A DNA stretch of 64,000 nucleotides, taken from contig JAMWFC010000020.1 in NCBI GenBank assembly GCA_027475525.1, positions 62,001 to 126,000 of the forward strand. Direction: 5' to 3'. Made by a program: the position numbers and the translations under genes. Position 1 is the first letter of the stretch, and each line of letters begins with the position of its first letter. The DNA comes from Macrolepiota albuminosa. Its lineage: Eukaryota > Basidiomycota > Agaricomycetes > Agaricales > Agaricaceae. Under the pieces are notes generated by a model. The model did no database searches. It was not told the origin of the DNA and saw only the letters and a list, made by a program, of their open reading frames with translations. Below are positions 21,938-33,280 of the stretch, piece after piece.

Positions 21938-22659
21938 CACATTAACGCTTACGAGTTACTCTTCGTACCGGAAGCTAGGAATCAGGATCAATTGAAATAC
22001 TTATGATAAAAACCGTGTGAAGTCCGTTCGTTTCAAGGTCCAGACCTGGTTCAAGTCATTGTTGGTGAAGTTCAGGTTTAAATTTGATCACTGTCCGCAT
22101 GAGTACAGTTCTTCATGTGTCATCAACGCAATGCAGCGAACAAATGGTCAATGCAGCACATTTCGGCCAAGTTTGAGCAGGCAGACCATCAAAACGCTTC
22201 CGAATCTTCATCCTGACACCAGTAGCAGGAGCTGAAATGCATGGAACAAGCATATCTGAACATGAAATGGCCACGAGGTTGTAGGATACTAGCAAAGTTT
22301 GCTCCGCGAACGTTCAGGGACTACGCCGTGTCACAGCTTGGAGGTGGACAATCGACGAATGCAAGAAGGGCAGACGGAGACTAGCAAAATAAAAGCAGAA
22401 ACCTTGAAGACAGATTTCAGATATCGGAGTCAAGAGACGCATTATCTTCTTCCCTTGAAGATAAAGACATCTTGGGGTCGAGCCCCCAAGAAGACACGTC
22501 CCTTCAGGCCTTACCTTCGGAGACGGCCCGGTCGCGCCGCACGTCTGGACGTAAGAAGCAGGTGTCCTTGGTAAGCTCACCAACGTGCAATGTCACGGGG
22601 CCGAAAAGTCTGCCTTGATGAAAAGTCATCGCAGCCGCGGGCCTCACGTCATAGTGGTG
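21938..22659. other. Gene-free stretch after the reductase
   Basis: No open frame with recognisable content. From about 22290 the base composition becomes GC-rich. A perfect inverted repeat, CTTGGGG (22471-22477) and CCCCAAG (22484-22490), lies here. This may belong to the structured non-coding interval that contains the hammerhead motif. Confidence 0.4.
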
Positions 22660-23042
22660 GGGTCCTATACTGGCAGGGGGCATTAGCCAGGGCGTTAACC
22701 CACTATACTGTACTACCCACCTGTTCGGGGTCCCGGTCCTGCCGGTAGCGGCCAGGTGCGCCCGTCATACTCCCCTCAGTCACCTGGGTAGACACGTGGC
22801 ATAGGTTGTAGTGTGACAAAGGTCCACACTATAGTAACCTGAGACGGATTAGGGCAGCGGTTAAGTCCTCTGACGAGCCCCTTCGCAAGGGCGAAATCCG
22901 TGCAAGACCCGACCGCTTTCTCGCACTCGGATATAACCGTTATGTCGGCGATTTCCGATTTCCTCAAAGCTGGGATACCTTTCTTACATGACCCAGTTGC
23001 AGACTGGGCCTAATTGTCTCTGAGTCGTGTTTTTTGTTTTTC
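22660..23042 (+). other. Structured GC-rich non-coding interval around the hammerhead
   Basis: No coding sequence. In order: a weak A-box-like word TAGCCAGGGCG near 22684, a weak B-box-like word TGTTCGGGGTCC near 22722, the hammerhead (22844-22901), a stem-loop CCCAGT/ACTGGG (22992-22997 and 23003-23008), and T-runs from 23030. The order would suit a small polymerase III transcript or SINE-like unit ending at the T-run, but the promoter matches are poor and no second copy or flanking duplication was seen. Confidence 0.3.
22844..22901 (+). ncRNA. Type III hammerhead ribozyme motif
   Basis: All core elements are in the right order. Stem III is ACGGA (22844-22848) with TCCGT (22897-22901), closed by U 22849 and A 22896. 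The cleavage nucleotide is U 22850. Stem I is AGGGC (22851-22855) with GTCCT (22865-22869), loop AGCGGTTAA. Then come CTGACGA (22870-22876), stem II GCCCCTTCGCAAGGGC (22877-22892, one bulged C, loop CGC) and GAAA (22893-22896). Stem III is the open one, so the topology is type III, as in plant viroid-like RNAs and retrozymes. Cleavage is predicted after 22850. The AUU site is permitted by the NUH rule but is less usual than GUC. No protein gene overlaps it. Confidence 0.8.
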
Positions 23043-24182
23043 CTTCATTTTTGTGAGATCAAAGGAGAACTTTGGATTCCTGTTCAGAAGTACGCAGATG
23101 ATGTACCAGTTAATAATTCTTTTAAGCTGAGACATCGCTGGTTCTGGGATGAAATGATTTAGTTGACATCATCACATTTCCAGTACAGGTTAACTTTGCT
23201 TGTATGTCCTTTTGGTTTCGAGACCAGTTCGCTATTGTAAATGTCATCTTTCTTGAAATTTGTGCTCAACCGATCTAGTTTTCTACGCAATATGAGGCAC
23301 TAGCTTCAGGTTCGGAGCTTGAGAAACGATATATTCCCCTTCCCGTGGGCCGGCTTCCGCATTTTGTTGATATCCTTCAATTTTTGGGTGCTCCATCACA
23401 AAGAACATGCATGTAACAGATACTTAGATTTTCCAGCGGTGAATGACATACAATTTTGTGCAAAGCGTAATCTCAATTTCCATGAGGTGACTCGTCGTTG
23501 ACCTGGCTTCTGAAGTATGTGGAGCTTTACCTAACGATTGACTCTTGACCACACTAAGATCGCGAGAAACTGAGACATGAGTCGATTTGAAGTATGTGGA
23601 GCTTTACCTAACGATTGACTCTTGACCACACTAAGATCGCGAGAAACTGAGACATGAGTCGATTACAATTCAGTTAATGAAGGGAGAGTGCAGCCGCACT
23701 CTCTAGCTTTAAGTCACATTTTCTTCATAGCATCTGATGTCATGAAGTTGAACACACGGACGACAATGGACGAACGGGAAACACTCCTATGATCTATATC
23801 TTTGATAATTGATATTCATAAGACAGCAATCGATCTAGGACCTAGCCACTGGTTGAGGTATCGGCATGTGAGGGGGAGAAACCTCCTGAAATACGCGTTT
23901 GGAGCAGTTGGATTGAAGCATTTCAATTCATACGCGCAAAGTCCAGAAACATTTGTGACTGACATAGATGAATTCGATATGAGAAAGTGATCAGCGGTGT
24001 CAAACGAACAAGTTGGTTAAGGAAAAAAGATAGGGGGAATTGAGAAACTTTCGACTTTATCGAAAAGACACTGTCGTTCAACACCGACAAAGATGGCCTG
24101 TACATGCATCGATGCTGTTTTTCCATGTAGAATCCTTCATAGAGAGCTTCCGGGCGAAAATCAGTACGAGAGCCTCGACAGC
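23043..24182. other. Gene-free stretch with a 77-bp duplication
   Basis: Apart from the tandem duplication at 23511-23664 nothing specific is seen. Open frames (for example 23319-23501 and 23802-23990) are short and domain-less. Confidence 0.5.
23511..23664. repeat. Exact 77-bp tandem duplication (likely assembly artefact)
   Basis: Copies 23511-23587 and 23588-23664 read as identical and abut without a spacer. The period equals that of five other duplications in this window, which points to an uncollapsed k-mer overlap. Confidence 0.9.
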
Positions 24183-24825
24183 TCATTTGGAACTACGATC
24201 TGCTGCTCCCAGAAGATTGGCAACAACAGCAGCGCTATCCTGACTACGTTTCATCTGCTCAAACACTAGGCGAATTGAATTATTGACGTCTGTTAGCAGT
24301 TGCTGTTCCGTCGGCCGGGACATAGCTTCACCGAGGGCAGGTATGGGAAGCAGAGGTAATGCACCAACACCACTTTGCAGCATCAACTGCGAAATTTCTT
24401 CAATCTCTTGTTTGAGGGTTCCGAGATTTGCTAACGGAGATGCTCATGAGAAGAGGCAGAAACAGATGCGAATGCTTTTCAGATAGCTTACCTTGAGTTT
24501 GTACCAGGCTGTTGCCTGGATGGTAAGCATTTTGTCTACAGGGAATACACACCTGTGAGCATACAAGGCACGGATTGGGGAGATACACTTACATCGCAGC
24601 TAATGTATTACGTGCAAGACTTTGAAGGCGCGCCACGCGTTCTTGGACAGTTTGCAGATTTTTTTGGAAAGCGGCAGGAGAATTCGGATCGGCTCCTTGG
24701 TGGAGATTTTGTTCTGATGACAGGAATCCTGGTTGGTTCGTGAAAGCTGGGCCACCGGAGAATCCTGTTTGTACTGCAGGCGTGTATCCGCTTATATTGG
24801 CGGTTGCCCGCGCGGTGGGGAACAT
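24183..24825 (-). CDS. Small coiled-coil protein of unknown function
   Basis: A three-exon minus-strand gene: exon 1 24593-24825, exon 2 24492-24535, exon 3 24183-24430. The two introns are 57 and 61 bp with GT...AG ends. The product is 174 aa. The N-terminus is Gly/Ser/Thr-rich (residues 1-50). Residues 50-80 (FQKNLQTVQERVARLQSLA) and about 93-105 (LKQEIEEISQLML) look like helical coiled-coil segments, and the C-terminus is again helical (LLTDVNNSIRLVFEQMKRS). The ATG at 24825 is the first in frame; the frame stays open further upstream without an ATG. About 190 bp separate it from the divergent methyltransferase gene. I do not recognise the family; a subunit of a larger complex would fit but is a guess. 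Confidence 0.7.
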
Positions 24826-25011
24826 GTTTCGAGCCACTTTGATCACGAGTTCCGGGATTTCTATAGGCGCACGTGCTAGATTTTATAACTTTTCCGCCAT
24901 GAGAAGAAAACCCAAAAGAAAATTTCATACCCATTTATACCTGATTATAACTGGAGGTGCGTAGAACGTTGTATCCACAGCAATTTCAAACTGACTTATA
25001 GCAGAGATACC

Positions 25012-26127
25012 ATGATTTCACCGCCTACTTTTCAACTTCCACCAATTCGCGGAATTGCATCGCATCCTGTCCACGATCTTAAGGAAGCGTTATTATATCT
25101 GCGTCATTTATATAATCCTCAAGTACAAGGTTCCCGTCGATGTCAGCGAGAACTACCCTCTACGCAAGTCGACATCATAAACGGGCTCGACGAACTGCGA
25201 TCAGACACCTTTGAGCGATCCTATGCCATGAGATGGCTAACTTCTCTGGTGTCTCTAACCGCTGATTGGGACTCCGGGCTCACCTCAGACGCAAGCCATT
25301 CGAAGGAATGGGAGGACCTTGTTCAAGAAGCAGCATCACTGCTGGCAGTATGCTCTGGAACCGCCGGCGCTGGGGTGGTTGTGCGAGATTTTGTATTCAA
25401 GCTTAGATCGGAGACAGATCAGCCGTTCAAGATCCAGGTCAAGGACATTTCTCTTGATAACAAGGACTATGGAAGCGTTGGAGCGCAGACATGGGGCGGT
25501 GCATGTGTCCTCGCCGAAACGATCCTTGATGATCCCGTATCCTTCGGATTATCCGAAATGAGCGAGTTGCGCATCTTGGAGCTTGGGGCTGGCACTGGTC
25601 TTGTCAGCCTAGCGTTGGAAAAACTGTTTGAAAGCGCAGGTTCTTTGGTTCCGTCGAGGACTATCGTAGCGACAGATTATTACCCATCAGTGATGGAGAA
25701 TCTTGCTTCAAATATACAAACAAATTTTCCGGGTTCAAATGCCATCCAAGCTTGTTTCCTTGATTGGTCGTCATTCCCCAACGAGGCTGTGGTTCCGCCG
25801 TTTGATGCACCTTTCGACCTTGTTTTAGGCGCAGACATTATATATGAAGTTCAGCATGCCATCTGGATCAAATCGTGCCTTGCAAGGCTCCTTCGAAAAC
25901 CAACCTTATCGCAAGATCCGCTATTTCACTTGATGATCCCTCTTCGGCCCACACATTCTTTTGAATCCAGCACCATTGATAGCGTTTTTTCTGCATCAAA
26001 TCCAGGTGGTAACCCTGACGAGTTACATTTGGTTATAATTTCAAGAGAGTCATTACTTTGCTATGCAGCACCAGGCAGCGGACAAGATCAAATCGAGTAT
26101 GCATATTATAGGATTGGGTGGCGTTGA
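25012..26127 (+). CDS. Lysine methyltransferase-like protein (METTL21/FAM86 type)
   Basis: An intronless 371-aa frame. The second half is an S-adenosylmethionine-dependent methyltransferase: VGAQTWGGACVLAETIL around residue 155, the SAM-binding motif LELGAGTGLVSLAL near 188, an acidic strand end IVATDYYPS near 220, and LVLGADIIYE, the DxxY-type motif typical of METTL21 and FAM86/EFM3 lysine methyltransferases. The N-terminal 150 residues are helical and suit the substrate-recognition part of FAM86-like enzymes, which methylate elongation factor 2; that substrate is inferred, not shown. The start is the first ATG (MISPPTFQLPP). Intact and likely cytosolic, with no signal peptide or membrane segment. 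Transcribed divergently from the coiled-coil gene. Confidence 0.88.
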   Translation: MISPPTFQLPPIRGIASHPVHDLKEALLYLRHLYNPQVQGSRRCQRELPSTQVDIINGLDELRSDTFERSYAMRWLTSLVSLTADWDSGLTSDASHSKEWEDLVQEAASLLAVCSGTAGAGVVVRDFVFKLRSETDQPFKIQVKDISLDNKDYGSVGAQTWGGACVLAETILDDPVSFGLSEMSELRILELGAGTGLVSLALEKLFESAGSLVPSRTIVATDYYPSVMENLASNIQTNFPGSNAIQACFLDWSSFPNEAVVPPFDAPFDLVLGADIIYEVQHAIWIKSCLARLLRKPTLSQDPLFHLMIPLRPTHSFESSTIDSVFSASNPGGNPDELHLVIISRESLLCYAAPGSGQDQIEYAYYRIGWR

Positions 26128-26718
26128 AAGCGGAGAACTTGTACAGGTATGCCATAATATTGACGAGTTTCTTGACGAAGCGTGCTCCTGCCCAGGACGG
26201 CAGCTTGGCGGGAATATAGAAATTTCTCCATGGGGCCTGGATCCTGGAATTTACAAAGGGGCTGCCCGACAAAAAGCTGTTTATCATGATTCTTTTCTGA
26301 AGTCTGAGTCGAACTCTAGGGTATTCTCGCACCCACAGTGTGATCTGCTCACAACAAGCCAAATAAGGCACAAGGCTATGTGTGGCTTTTGGCCTTTTCT
26401 TACTTCGGGCAGTTTTTTGTTGTTGTTATCAATCGATTATCATTTGACTTGCCCTTGTTATGAGGCATTGCCAAGGCCTCGTGACTGTAGGGGAATATTA
26501 ACGATCCATTACAACCCTTTGTTTTCAGGTTCAGCTGAACATGTGGTTTGTGTGACTTGCCACAAAGCAAGCATCAGTGGGCGTCATTTGTTTTTGAGTC
26601 AGTTACGGTTAAACGAGACGGGGACATCTGAGAGATTGCCTACATATAACCGAGTGTACTTTCTGAGCAAGGGCTGTCTACCCATTCTCTATCATACTCC
26701 TCACACTCCGAGTTCGAA
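26128..26718. other. Spacer between methyltransferase and gene X
   Basis: No gene is recognised on either strand. It should hold the 3' end of the methyltransferase transcript and the promoter of gene X. Confidence 0.5.
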
Positions 26719-28244
26719 ATGCCTGCCGATAATGCCCCCATCAGGGGACACAAACGCAGCCGTTCCAGCGCTGACCTGACCAAAGAACAAATCAATGAGC
26801 TCTCCGCAGTGTTAGATGATCTCGAAAGGAGAGTCAAGGAACTTAAAAACAACAAGAAGTGGGGCGACATTGAGGAAGTCCAGCAGCTTTCCAAAGAGAC
26901 TGCAGGGATCTTTGCTCAGGTGAAACAGTTCAAAGAAATCAAGTCAGTAAATCCTGACGCCGTGGTATGAATAAATGATACTGTGTTAACTCGTACTGAT
27001 CCATCCACATTTATAGGTTGTCTCTCTGTCTAAAATGAACTATGATACACTCAAATTCAGAATGGGGGTCAGTGATGCAATTGTGGTAAACACAGGCCAT
27101 AGCCCAGAAGCATTTCTCGCCGGTATTTGTCGGGCATTACGAGGATATCAAGGACCTTGCGACTTGGACATTATCATAAAGAGTGTTGAAACCTGGAACT
27201 GTCTTCCCCTCTTCGACCTGTTGAAAATATGTGAAACTAGCATAAATACTCAAGTATGTCCCTCATTCATACCTCACGCTCATAATTTGGTTTCAGATTA
27301 CTCACTTCCCACAAGTCAGAAGTCGCAGCAAGGATCATCATTGATCCTTGGATCATTTCAGGAATGCATATCATTAATACTATGGCGGCCGTTCATGTCA
27401 ACTATCGTCCTATCCTTTTTCCTGAATTGCATGTTTGGTCCACGCGATCCCAAAGCGATCCACCAGCCATTATCAAATACAAGGATATTACGACATACCT
27501 TTCAGGAAGCATCGACTACGTTTCCATCAACTACCATTTGCTGAATGAAGACGACACCAAGGGTGTTGAGAGAATTATAGGTATATACAACCTCAAATCT
27601 CGCACGGACTTAGCACTGATTCCTATTCATAGGCGTTAATAAGGTTATGAATGGTGAAAATGCAGCGCGTGCGTTGCGCGTTTTCACCCATGCAGATACC
27701 TTCACTATCTATGAGGCTAAGCGAAGATCCAAGAGACTTTATGATCATGAGCCTCAAGTTGTTGCAGAATGTCTTGCATTGTAAGGTTGCTATCAGACTT
27801 CTCTGCCTCTCAAAGCTAATATTCAAGATAAAGATTGAGTAAAGTCAAAGCGTACGTGGATGCTATATGAAATACTGGATTTCACAAGTCTTAGTACATT
27901 GTCACACTTTAGTGGCAACCCAACGTTTTCAACTACGAAAGTGGGATTCACCCTCACCACCGGCTTAGTATGGATATTCGGCCTGGTTGACACCCAGAAT
28001 CGAAAGTATTCAAAGACAACTGAAATCAAAATCAACGTGAAGGAGCTTAATACTGATGGAAAAGTCTACCAGAGTCTTCGAGCATTGATGACTATTATGC
28101 TGATCTGGGCAAGTGGCAGCTTGATGTTCTGGTTTGAAAAAAGTGCTAACTTCTGTTGTATAGGGCACGCAGTCGGGCGACGTACTTGAAATTATCATGA
28201 CTGCTTTGGCATCATCTACTAGCCATGTTAACTCTTCTGCGTAG
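26719..28244 (+). CDS. Gene X copy A: PD-(D/E)XK-like protein, possibly decaying
   Basis: A multi-exon gene. Exons 26719-26964 (coiled-coil N-terminus LDDLERRVKELKNN), 27017-27253, 27316-27580 and 27633-27783 join in phase across 52-62 bp introns. Together they carry LSGSIDYVSINYHL, FTIYEAKRR and EPQVVAECLAL. An Asp, then E-x-K after about 45-50 residues, then a helix with Gln is the PD-(D/E)XK nuclease pattern. Behind a TAA at 27781-27783 the sequence continues as KVGFTLTTGLVWIFGLV and LRALMTIMLIW, which look like further parts of the same fold. The 3' exons cannot be joined with confidence, so copy A may be a recent pseudogene or have an unseen intron. The 3' end given is approximate. Function is inferred from motifs only. 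Confidence 0.5.
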
Positions 28245-30390
28245 AATAGTCAGAGTCGCACATAATCCATTCCGATCAAGTCTTGTATTAGCAGTTTTTA
28301 AATAGGTGATGACTCAATCATTTTCAAATTACAGAAGAATATCAAAAACGTAAAGTAAATCATGCTGTCTTCGTATGAAAGATCGATGTATCAAGAATAT
28401 AAATTGTGCTGTCAAGGGATAAAATAATTCTTCCAGTCTCCTCAGCCAGAAACATCTGGATGGCGTAATTATATGGAGAAGGTAGAGAATGCCTGAGACC
28501 AGGAGACACAACAAGAGCCTCTTTCGTTGCTTTCTTCGTAGTCGAGTCCCATGAAAAGCTAAGCTTCACCAGACATTCTCCTTCCCTGAAGAGTGCTTTT
28601 TGAAAACCAATTGAGGATCGAGTCGAGGATTGATCAGTATTTATGGGTCCAGTGAGGTAAGCATTTTCTTCAGGGTTATGTGGAATGGTCAGTTTATAGA
28701 TCTGTTCTTTCGATAAAAGGACAAAAGAAGTTGCCTCCTTGAAAATCGAAACAACTGGTTGATTTTGGAAACGATAGTCTCCGCTATGTCTCCATTGGGG
28801 TGTTGTAGGACTTTGCGAGAAAGGAAGAGGAGTGGTAGGTGGTCCATCCAGCAATTCAATGACATTGTAAACAAGAATGGCCTGCCATCCAAGAACGATT
28901 AGCCGATTGCCAGGGAGTAGCTGTACTGTCTTCTATTAACCAAGAAATCAGTCTTTGTGTACACTCATATGCTATATAGAATGAACACACCGGTTCCACA
29001 TCAGGATAAAGTACAGTTTTTCGATGTATCGAGGACGTCGACAGCTTCCAGTTAAAGACTTCAACATACCGATCTGGCTCCTCCATACATAGAGCAAACA
29101 GATCACCATTCAAGCTAACTGACCTAATGGAAGCCCCATACTCGTAAGCTGAGAAAGAATGCAAAAAATGCGCTTCCAAGTGGACGGTAGAGCCATGACC
29201 ACATAAATTAACACTCCAGATCATGATATCCCTATTTCCGAGAAGTGAGATTCCTAGTTTTGAGTTGAGGTCCACACCAAACGATTAGTGGTCTAAATCA
29301 ACTGACCTTTGTAGTTCGAAGGGTACGTAACGAGATTGAACGTAAGTTTCGAGGCTGATTTATCAATATCGATGGCGAGGAAGTAACATATGACGTCACT
29401 GAAGTTCTCGCGAGGGGGTATTAGCATGGAGCTCAGAATTTCATGATGGTCAAGGTCATAACACATCACGCTCCCATCTGTCAAAATACAAAGGAGCCAG
29501 CGACCACCCGGAACAACAAATAAAGGGACCGTATTCTCCAGGTATATGGTACGCTCACGAGCGGAAAGTCCTGGCAACCCCCATCCGTGATCGGCTCCTC
29601 TGCGTTCTAGAACCCAATTTTCTAGCTCTCCACGCGAATAGGACTGCAGGCGGTTTTCCACAGTTGGCTGAAATTCTTTCTCTGCAACATATTGTCGATA
29701 TTGACTTATCCACACTTCCCGTACCCGTGAAATTTCATCGAGGCATTTGCAAACCTGCAGTCACCGACTTGATTACTACAGCCATAAAAGAGTTTGAACC
29801 AGTTACCTGACGTATGGCAAGTAAATCGCGCCAGTGCACATTTTTCAAAACCTCTGCTAATACTTCCGAAGGGAGCGCAGTGAATTCGTAGTAGGACTAA
29901 AATCATTTAGTAAAATCCCAACTTGTATGCATTCCTCAGCCATACCCTATCTTTCCAGGACCAAATATTGCTGAGCGGTGAACGAATCCACTTTAATAGT
30001 CCGAAGTTGAGGCGTGATGTGCCTAGTTGGAGAAAACTTGGGCGGGCCATATCCTTTTTATGACGTTCAAGGCCACTAATTTGATTATAATAGTGACAAC
30101 TTACGTTTACGACTGCACCAGAACTGCCTATGAAAGCCATTTACACACAAGAGTTCGGGACATAGTCACAAATAATTCTAGCAAAGATACAATCATGTGA
30201 TCTCTTTTCCCATGGTTTCACTGCGGGTCATTTCCTCTGTTTGGCAAGTATTTTTGATTACAATGAACGATTTTTGTTCATGACGCCATGGATCAAGAAT
30301 CATTTCCCAATATATTAAACATAACATAGCGTCTAACCGTGTCACATTAGGAAGGAATTTTTTTAGGCATTTCTGTCCTTGAAGTTTAAT
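27286..30390. repeat. Tandem segmental duplication, unit 1
   Basis: From intron 2 of gene X copy A, through the F-box gene, to the words CTGTCCTTGAAGTT at about 30375-30390. The same order of sequence recurs from 30391 (starting at the homologous TTCAGATTACTCAC) to about 53262 (ending CTGTCCTTGAAGTT), interrupted there by large insertions. Confidence 0.8.
28360..30140 (-). CDS. F-box protein, paralogue 1
   Basis: A six-exon minus-strand gene: 30105-30140, 29946-30053, 29807-29896, 29307-29754, 28991-29253, 28360-28932. All joins keep phase across introns of 49-58 bp and give 505 aa. The F-box is around residues 53-85 (TALPSEVLAEVLKNVHWRDL, LLAIRQ, then VCKCLDEISR across an intron), the segment that binds Skp1 in SCF ubiquitin ligases. 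The remaining 400 residues contain repeating beta-like strands (GGRWLLCILTDGSVMCYDLD, DIMIWSVNL, NRLIVLGWQAILVYNV) suggestive of a propeller-like substrate domain, which is inference. No inactivating change was found. A paralogue with the same exon layout lies at 49622-51406. Confidence 0.85.
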
Positions 30391-30399
30391 TCGGCTTCA

Positions 30400-31139
30400 G
30401 ATTACTCACTTTCCCCCAGTCAGAAGCCGCATCAAGGATCACATTGATCTTTTGTTTATTTCAGGAATGCGGATCATCGAAACTATCGAAGCCACTCATG
30501 GTCATTATATTCCTGTCCTTTTTCCCGAACTGCTGGTTTGGCGTATGCGATCCCAAAACGATACACCGGCCATCATTGAACATGATGGTAAAACGACATA
30601 CCTTTCAGGCGCCATCGACTATGTCTCTTTAAACTACCATTTGACGAGTAATCTGAGTGATGACCGCAAGTGGCAGAGAGATATAGGTATATACAATCTT
30701 ATATCTTGCACAGGACCTGGCATTGATCTCTATTTATAGACATTAAAGAGATTGTGAATGGCGAAATGCGGCACGTGCATTGCGTATTTTTACCAGCGCA
30801 GACACCTTCACTATTTACGAGGCCAAGAGAAGATCAAATAATAAACTTGACGAACATGAGCCTCAAATCGTTGCGGAATGTCTAGCGTTTTAAGGTTGCT
30901 ATCAGACTTGTCTGCCTCTCAAAGCTAATAGCTACGATGAAGGTTAAGCAAGCTAAAAGCGTACGTGAATATACATTGAAATATTAAATTTCACAAGTCT
31001 TAGTACATTGTCACACTTACTCTAGAGACTCCAGAAACAAAACGCTTTCAACTACAAAAGTGGGATTCACCTTCACCACCGGTGTAGCATGGATATTTGG
31101 CCTGGTCTGCGCCCAAAAACGAAGATATTTGAAGACAAC
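30400..31139 (+). pseudogene. Gene X copy B, 5' part (truncated, split)
   Basis: Starts at the homologue of exon 3 of copy A, so exons 1 and 2 are missing. It keeps VLFPELLVWRMRSQNDTPAI, TTYLSGAIDYVSLNYHL and, after a one-base deletion that shifts the frame, FTIYEAKRRSNN and EPQIVAECLAF. It then continues to VGFTFTTGVAWIFGLV and is cut at 31139 by E3. The rest of the gene lies at 39020-39049 and 49305-49495. Confidence 0.8.
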
Positions 31140-31361
31140 TGTAACGGATACGTGACCCCGTCACTTAGTCGGCCTTGGTTATCTATTTTACCGCTGGGCT
31201 ACCGGTAGATCCCCAGCCGCTCCCGTGTTCTCCCGAGAGTATAAAAGACCCTATGTAGTAGAGTAGGGTAGGTTTTGCAACTTAGAACTTACACCGGTTC
31301 TTTCCCGCAAGACATAAGCTGTGTGACCGTACTTTGCCTATTCAGGTAGACTACCATTACA
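31140..31361 (+). repeat. E3 5' LTR
   Basis: 222 bp with a TATAAAA box at 31240-31246; three differences from 38798-39019 noted by eye. Confidence 0.92.
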
Positions 31362-31476
31362 TCTTTTGAACCTCTAACAGTTCTATTCCAATCTCGAAAA
31401 CTCGACTCGCACGCAGTGGGCCCGACTTGGTCTGATCAACCGAGACAGTCCTTGTGGTGAGTCAAATTTTCAAACA

Positions 31477-32159
31477 ATGTCTACTAACAGTGCTTCCAGA
31501 TATAATCTTCGTCAGAGAACGCCCATGATACCTAGTACTGGGCAAGCCTCGAAGGCGGAGAGCAAGACACCTAGGCAAAAGCCCCCTCACATAGATGTCC
31601 AGGGCCTTGAGAGGACCAGGAGTTGCGAGGAGGCAAAGAATCCCCTTGCTCCGGCAGGGAACGAAAAATCTCCAGCCACGGCGGAGAATAAAAACCCCGC
31701 TCCGGCGGTGGGTAAACCGGAAACGGTAAACACCGAGAGCGAAGCCCAGGAGTCCACGGGTGGACCAACGGGACAAGGAACGACTAGTCAAAACAGTAGT
31801 GATAATAGTGATAATGAAAATGGGATTGATAACCGTATATACATGACCCCCAGGGTAGAAAATGATTCCCGTTCAGAATCAATAAGTATGGCCCGAGAAG
31901 GATCCCGTCGACGGGCGAGATCTGAGGCCATGCAGCCAGAAATTGAAGAAAACATAAGTATGGAACTATCCCCCGAACAGTCAGAGGCTATCCGAATGGC
32001 CCGGAACAGCCTGACTGAAACAGAAAAAGAATTGGTGGACGCCTGGGTAAGGTCTGTCCAGTTCAACACCACGCACGAACCAGGATAACCAGAGCTATGC
32101 AGTTCGCAACACTCAGGGTCGCATTGGGGAGGCCAGTGACCCTGAGGGAATGATACCGC
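31477..32159 (+). pseudogene. E3 Gag N-terminal part (truncated)
   Basis: Open from the ATG at 31477 (MSTNSASRYNLRQRTP) for 203 codons; charged and low-complexity with no clear domain. The frame ends at 32086-32088, but a neighbouring frame continues as DNQSYAVRNTQGRIGE until the family A LTR at 32160. One frameshift plus truncation by the LTR explains this. The capsid, nucleocapsid, protease and RT parts expected downstream are absent. Confidence 0.65.
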
Positions 32160-33280
32160 TGATGACGCCCAAATCGAGCTGGGCGCTGCGTGGACTATCA
32201 CTAGTGCAGCTACTTAGCCGATATAGCTTTGGGCATGCTAAGTGTGTGAGAGAGTCCTAGACAGGTCCCAGAGAACACACGGTAGGCAAGGGGTTGGTGG
32301 CAAGGAAAGTGGGTAATTGGAGGCACTTGCGTATGGCTCCAAAACGTGGCTACCACCCCTGGCAGGACGGTATATGCTTCTTGATGGCACTTTAGAGGGG
32401 TTTCTCTTGCTGACGGTAAGTACCCTAAGCATACCGACCGTACCTCATCTCAAATCTAAGATCGACGATCTGACCTGGTCTAGAACTGCTGAGGTTGGTA
32501 GGAAGAGGTCCCAGCGGTGGAGAGGTCGGGAGGTTCCAGGAGAGGTTTGGAGGTTATGAGGTCTCGAACTTCTTGACCAGACCACACTGTTGATGAATTA
32601 GTTTGTTTTCGTGGAATATCTTGACCGGACCAGAATTCCATGAATATTTTGGATGACCGTTGAATTAGTTTGTTTTTGTGGACTATCAAATTCATTTGTT
32701 TTCATGGAATATCAGACATTTATCTGTTGAATTAGTTTGTTTTCATGGAAAATTAGTGTGTGATGCCAAGAAAAGAATAAATAACATTTGTAGTTACATG
32801 AAACATTATAAAAAAAACTCAGCTATGATCAGGAAGCTACAAGAAATGTTGACTTCAACTGAGCATGTTTGGGTCTATATCATTGTCCTCTTATGTATAC
32901 CAGTCCGACAGACCCCAGAACAGTTCACCAGCATATGGCACATGTGAAGAACTTGCATTGTATGCTCCACAGCTCTGGGGTGGTGGTGGTGGGCACATGT
33001 TGTGGGAAAGCAAAATGGTACCAGGACGAAAAAGATCAGACAAAATTGAAAAGGTAAGATAGGATTTGGCAAATACTTTCAACTTGAGCTTAACTTCGAT
33101 CCACCAACTTCTGTTTTGCTTCCTCAAGTGTGGGATGCCAGTGCCTCTACAACACCAAAGAAGAGAGTGTCGGAATAGAATCATTGCTGTGGTGGCAGCG
33201 TGTCGGTTACTTCCTGGCATCTCAAGTTTTTGTTTTTGTTTTCTTTGTTTTACCTACTTATATTCTTCTCTAGGACGATC

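Noticed and set aside
31362..31380. A self-priming site in E3 similar to E1, E2 and E5
   Set aside because: The first internal bases (TCTTTTGAACC) share only about four bases of complementarity with the predicted mRNA start near 31271. E4 also gives no match.
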